This document shows positions 13,769-17,148 of a stretch of DNA of 17,148 nt, one piece after another. Source of the DNA: Spirochaetia bacterium (GTDB taxonomy: Bacteria > Spirochaetota > Spirochaetia > Sphaerochaetales > Sphaerochaetaceae). The translations under genes were made by a program, and so were the position numbers. The DNA is taken from NCBI GenBank assembly GCA_009929055.1, contig SABI01000027.1, forward strand, positions 1 through 17,148. Reading direction: 5' to 3'. The stretch's first letter is position 1. Every line of letters starts with the position of its first letter. The notes beneath the pieces are model-generated. The model searched no databases and was not told the origin of the DNA. It saw nothing but the letters and a program-made list of their open reading frames with translations.

Positions 13769-15385
13769 ATGGGATATAAAGAGACGTTTTTCTTTTACGA
13801 TTTAGAAACATTTGGACTTAATTCTCAACACGACAGAATTGCTCAATTTGCTGGTATAAGGGTGAATACAAATCTCGAAGTAGTTGAAGAGCCTGTCGTT
13901 TTCTATTGTAAGCAGAGTGAAGATTACCTACCAGATCCCCTTGCTGTTTTGGTAACCCATATTCTCCCACAAGAAGTGAATGAGAATGGATTCATAGAAA
14001 AAGAATTTATGAAAAAAATCTATGAAATATTTAGTGTTCCTCGAACATGTGTTGTTGGTTATAACTCACTAAAGTTTGATGATGAATTTATCCGAAACGG
14101 GTTTTTTAGAAACTTCTTTGATCCTTATGAGAGAGAATATAAGAAGGGAAACTCCCGCTTTGACATCTTCAGCCTTGTACGAAGTGCGTATGACTTTAGA
14201 CCTGAAGGAATCGTGTGGCCAATGAATGAAGAGACTAATAGACCTCGCTTTTCCCTGACTGCCCTCACCACAGCAAACAACATCCCCCATGAAGGGGCAC
14301 ATGATGCACTAAGTGATGTATGGGCTACACTAAATTTAGCTCGCCTTATTTATAGGAAACAACCAAAACTCTTCTCCTACTTTCTCACAATGAGAGATAA
14401 GCAATATGTGAAGAGCCTTTTAAAAACACCTTTTGGAGAGCCTGTTGCACTAACTGACCAAGTATTTGGTTCGACTTCTGGTTCTACTAGAATCATTAGC
14501 CCTATTACTGCTTCTAAGATGAATACAAATCTTGTCTATGCTTTTGATCTATCTCAAGACCCCTCAGAACTCATGATGTTATCAAACAGAATTGACACCA
14601 TTATCAATTCTAAAACTAACCGTGATAAAATACATAAAGCGTTGCAAGTAGTGAGTAATGCATTATTAGAAGGAGAGGATAATGAAGTCTTAAAAAAGGC
14701 AAGTGAAGCATTAACTATAGCATTAGAAGAACTAGATAAGCTTCCTCACCTCCTCGAAATGTCTACGTCCCTTATAAACGTAAAAGGAATTGTGAAAATC
14801 TCTATTAACAAAATTCCTTTTATTTCCCCCTTAAAGACTATTTCAGGGGATGAAGCGACTGCAAGAAGACTCAATATCAATGTAGATGAGTGTATGAGAA
14901 ACTACACTACTCTTTTGAACTCCCAAAACATCCCCCTTAATATTGTTCAAGAAGAGCATAATATCACCTATAAAGAGATTGATGATGTCGATTTTTCCCT
15001 CTATAGCGGCTCATTTCTTAGCTCAAATGATCAAGGAAGATGCACCATTATTAGGGAAACAAAGAAAGAAGAGCTAAAAGAAATAGATTTCCCATTCGAT
15101 GATGAAAGATTAGATGAACTCTTATGGCGCTACAGATGCAGAAACTTTAGTGAGACTCTTGATGAAAAAGAGCTAAAAGAGTGGCATGGCTTTTGCGCCC
15201 AACGAATTATGCAACCATTAGTAAAAAATGGGTTTGGTCTCTCTTTCTTTGCTCGAAAAATAGAAGAGAATTTACAAAACAATAAAATGAGTGATTCAGA
15301 TAAAAAAGTCCTCCTATCATTAAAAGAGTATGCGAAAGAGCTCCTCAAAGTACTTAAGATCACCTATCCTGAACCAAATCTATAA
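13769..15385 (+). CDS. sbcB: Exodeoxyribonuclease I
   Basis: A processive 3'-5' exonuclease on single-stranded DNA, acting in recombination and repair. It is 538 residues from the ATG at 13769, compared with 475 in E. coli. The frame is open from 13691, but residues before 13769 are not conserved and overlap the divergent gene. DEDDh catalytic residues line up with E. coli: YDLETFG (Asp11, Glu13), GYNSLKFDDEF (Asp104), HDALSDVWAT (His178, Asp183). Close matches such as VFYCKQSEDYLPDPLAVLVTHILPQE and FRPEGIVWP confirm ExoI proper rather than a generic RNase T fold. The C-terminal ExoI domain follows, with WRYRCRNFSETLDEKE near residue 450. The extra length lies in the middle: a helical stretch at about 270-330 with repeated leucine and lysine. 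There is no strong ribosome site. The GPH symporter starts 25 bp downstream. ExoI is mostly proteobacterial, so it may have been acquired. Confidence 0.93.
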   Translation: MGYKETFFFYDLETFGLNSQHDRIAQFAGIRVNTNLEVVEEPVVFYCKQSEDYLPDPLAVLVTHILPQEVNENGFIEKEFMKKIYEIFSVPRTCVVGYNSLKFDDEFIRNGFFRNFFDPYEREYKKGNSRFDIFSLVRSAYDFRPEGIVWPMNEETNRPRFSLTALTTANNIPHEGAHDALSDVWATLNLARLIYRKQPKLFSYFLTMRDKQYVKSLLKTPFGEPVALTDQVFGSTSGSTRIISPITASKMNTNLVYAFDLSQDPSELMMLSNRIDTIINSKTNRDKIHKALQVVSNALLEGEDNEVLKKASEALTIALEELDKLPHLLEMSTSLINVKGIVKISINKIPFISPLKTISGDEATARRLNINVDECMRNYTTLLNSQNIPLNIVQEEHNITYKEIDDVDFSLYSGSFLSSNDQGRCTIIRETKKEELKEIDFPFDDERLDELLWRYRCRNFSETLDEKELKEWHGFCAQRIMQPLVKNGFGLSFFARKIEENLQNNKMSDSDKKVLLSLKEYAKELLKVLKITYPEPNL

Positions 15386-15410
15386 AGAAAATCTTGGAGA
15401 AAGAGTAAAA

Positions 15411-16802
15411 ATGAAAAGAGAAGCTACCCATATTAGCCTCGCTACAATGGCGTCCTACGGAGTTGGTAAGTATTTAGCAGAGTTCCTCACAGGTGCCTTT
15501 GGAGCTGTTGTCTACAAATTCTATGAAACAGAGGTCGGACTTTCTGCTCTTTATGCAGCGATAGCAACAATCCTCTATTCTCTATGGAATGCAGTAAATG
15601 ATCCTTTGTTAGGGTATCTTACTAATAAAACAGCCCCTTTTGCAGCGAAGTTTGGAAGGAGATTTGTATGGATAATCATTGGTCTCATCCTCACAAGTTT
15701 CTCATTCATCCTTATCTTTAGTGTCCCAACAACATGGATTACTAACGTAAAGAGTGCTCCTCTTCCTGTCTTTTTTTGGATGGTTCTTACAATATGCCTT
15801 TTTGATGCCTCTTATTCATTGTGGGAGTTAAACTATCAATCTATATTCCCTGATAAATTTAGATCTCAAGAGATTAGAACCAAATCGGCTGGAATAAGTA
15901 CTGCAGTTGGAGTATTAGGGGTCGCCTCAGGATTTGTCATCCCTCCCCTCTTTTTCTCTTATGGAGATATTAACAGTTATCTTGTAAGTGCAGTTGTAAT
16001 AGGATTGATTACTCTTGTTGGTATTATCGTCCTTCTCCCTGGAATTAAAGAATCTCGTGAGATGATTAATCGTTTTGTCACCCAAAAGAGAGAACAAAAA
16101 GAGGAGAGAAGTTTTATAGATTCCTTAAAACATGCTTTTACCTACAAAGATTTAAGGGCATTCATCTTTCTTTTATTCCTCTATCAGTCTGGTACGATGT
16201 GTATGACAAGCAGCATTCATTATGTTGGAGACTATATTCTTGATGTCCCAAGTAGTGGAACTACTCTTATTTTTGCCGGAATGCTTATTGGAACACTTCT
16301 TTCTATCCCTATTTGGATGCTTATCTCGAAAAAAGGGGTAAATAACCAAAAGATGCTCATCATCTCATCCCTTGTTATGGCAGCATTCTCTTTTCCTATG
16401 ACCTTTATCACTACCATGAGTGGCTTTACCCTATTTATGGGATTATGGGGAATTGGGTTTGGAGGATTTTGGACATTTATGGGTCCTGCAATGGCAGATA
16501 TCGTAGATGAGATAGTAATAAAAGAAAACAGAAGAGATGATGGAGTGCTGATGGGAATACGGGCATTCTTTATGCGCTTTTCCTATGCAAGCCAAGCAAT
16601 TGTCTTTTATCTCGTCCACACTATTACAAAATTTGATGTAGATCCAACAAGTCCATCTGCATTAACTGGAATTTCCCTCCACATGGCCGCAATACCAGCT
16701 CTATTTTTCTTAATAGGGGCAATTGTCTTTACAAAGATGAATACATTAACAAGTGAGAGGATTGCTAAGAATAAGAGTATATTAGCATCTATGGACATCT
16801 AG
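15411..16802 (+). CDS. GPH-family (MelB-like) sugar:cation symporter, MFS
   Basis: An inner-membrane carrier of 463 residues and about 12 helices that would import a glycoside, pentoside or hexuronide with Na+ or H+. The early signature NAVNDPLLGYLTNKT followed by GRRFVWIIIG is the GPH pattern (NDP..G...D....GR.R), here with Asn-Lys in place of the usual Asp in the helix 2-3 loop. Later features are WELNYQSIFPDKF and GFGGFWTFMGPAMADIVDE, matching the conserved helix 10 region. The ATG at 15411 follows GGAGA; the open frame back to 15330 runs into sbcB and carries no ribosome site. It probably shares a transcript with sbcB, which makes no obvious functional sense. No glycosidase is adjacent, so the substrate is unknown. 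Confidence 0.87.
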   Translation: MKREATHISLATMASYGVGKYLAEFLTGAFGAVVYKFYETEVGLSALYAAIATILYSLWNAVNDPLLGYLTNKTAPFAAKFGRRFVWIIIGLILTSFSFILIFSVPTTWITNVKSAPLPVFFWMVLTICLFDASYSLWELNYQSIFPDKFRSQEIRTKSAGISTAVGVLGVASGFVIPPLFFSYGDINSYLVSAVVIGLITLVGIIVLLPGIKESREMINRFVTQKREQKEERSFIDSLKHAFTYKDLRAFIFLLFLYQSGTMCMTSSIHYVGDYILDVPSSGTTLIFAGMLIGTLLSIPIWMLISKKGVNNQKMLIISSLVMAAFSFPMTFITTMSGFTLFMGLWGIGFGGFWTFMGPAMADIVDEIVIKENRRDDGVLMGIRAFFMRFSYASQAIVFYLVHTITKFDVDPTSPSALTGISLHMAAIPALFFLIGAIVFTKMNTLTSERIAKNKSILASMDI

Positions 16803-16893
16803 GAGAAGAAATCGTTATACTAATTCCCACACTTATTTTGAATATTGTTGGAAAAGTAATTCTAGCCATTGTAAGAAAGATTTAGGAGAACAA

Positions 16894-17148
16894 ATGATTG
16901 ATGTATTAGAGCCCTTTAAAGCTCAATTAGAACATATAGATACTCGCCTACAAGAACCATCTGTAATGAATGATATTAACGAATACAAAGAATTGATGAG
17001 GGAAAGAAGCCATCTTGAACCAATTGTAGAGGCCTACAATAACCTTTTAAGCCTTGCTAATCAAATTGAAGATGCCCAGTTAATGCTCAAAGAAGAAGAT
17101 GATAATGAAATCATTGCAATGGCAAGAGAAGAGATAAATGCACTAAAG
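16894..17148 (+). CDS. prfA: Peptide chain release factor 1, 3'-truncated by window edge
   Basis: The first 85 residues of RF1, which recognises UAA and UAG stop codons and releases the peptide. The start MIDVLEPFKAQLEHIDTRL and the following RERSHLEPIVEAYNNLL and DAQLMLKEEDD correspond to the helical N-terminal domain of RF1, the end that contacts the methyltransferase PrmC and the ribosome stalk. RF2 normally begins with a longer, different helix, so RF1 is preferred. The ATG follows AGGAGA by 4 bases. The frame is open to the last base. The PAT and GGQ motifs would lie beyond the window. In many bacteria prmC follows, which can be checked in the next window. Confidence 0.87.
   Translation, partial: MIDVLEPFKAQLEHIDTRLQEPSVMNDINEYKELMRERSHLEPIVEAYNNLLSLANQIEDAQLMLKEEDDNEIIAMAREEINALK

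Noticed and set aside
15330..15410. Upstream start for the GPH symporter
   Set aside because: It lies inside sbcB, and the ATG at 15411 has a ribosome site and the expected family N-terminus.
1..17148. CRISPR arrays, tRNA or rRNA genes, insertion sequences
   Set aside because: No regularly spaced repeats, cloverleaf-type sequences, rRNA segments or transposase frames were seen on reading both strands.

Overview
The window is an ordinary-looking chromosomal segment of a low-GC bacterium, by eye in the high 30s percent GC. A spirochaete (Spirochaetota) is the best guess. The evidence is a UMP kinase of the archaeal/spirochaete subfamily, a eukaryotic-type hexokinase of the kind known from treponemes, and an SSB whose N-terminus reads like spirochaete SSBs. 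This placement is inferred from protein resemblance and was not computed. TAA, TAG and TGA all end genes here, so the genetic code is standard.

Layout. 1-819: 3' part of a MscS-type mechanosensitive channel, cut by the window edge. 812-1368: decayed DNA holding a small gene broken by one TAG and a fragment with a GHKL-ATPase-like DNGMGI motif. 1402-1779 (-): ssb. 2088-3527 (+): Sua5/TsaC-type tRNA threonylcarbamoyl-AMP synthase with an extra N-terminal domain that looks like a catalytically dead HAD fold. 3536-4714 (-): oxalate/formate-antiporter-type MFS carrier. 4806-5543 (-): SAM methyltransferase next to an AT-rich 316-bp gap. 5860-6549 (+): pyrH. 6539-7492 (-): PflX-like radical SAM protein with a GTG start. 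7546-9016 (+): patatin-like lipase plus a small unknown protein. 9022-9852 (-): pyridoxal/pyridoxamine kinase. 9925-11721 (+): phosphohexomutase. 11713-13699 (-): hexokinase preceded by a secreted unknown protein. 13769-16802 (+): exonuclease I (sbcB) and a GPH-type sugar symporter. 16894 to the end (+): start of prfA (release factor 1).

How the genes fit together. Hexokinase makes glucose-6-phosphate and the mutase interconverts it with glucose-1-phosphate. The two genes are convergent and overlap. With the GPH symporter downstream they suggest sugar uptake and entry into glycolysis or polysaccharide synthesis. pyrH, tsaC, prfA, ssb and sbcB are nucleotide, translation and DNA-maintenance functions, so most of the window is core genome. 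No transposase, integrase, CRISPR array, tRNA or rRNA was seen.

The most unusual points are the dead-HAD/Sua5 fusion, the patatin plus small-protein pair, four convergent gene pairs packed end to end or overlapping, the decaying DNA after the MscS gene, and face-to-face promoters inside an inverted repeat between the vitamin B6 kinase and mutase genes. I found no clear-cut new system; the patatin pair and the Sua5 fusion are the best candidates.
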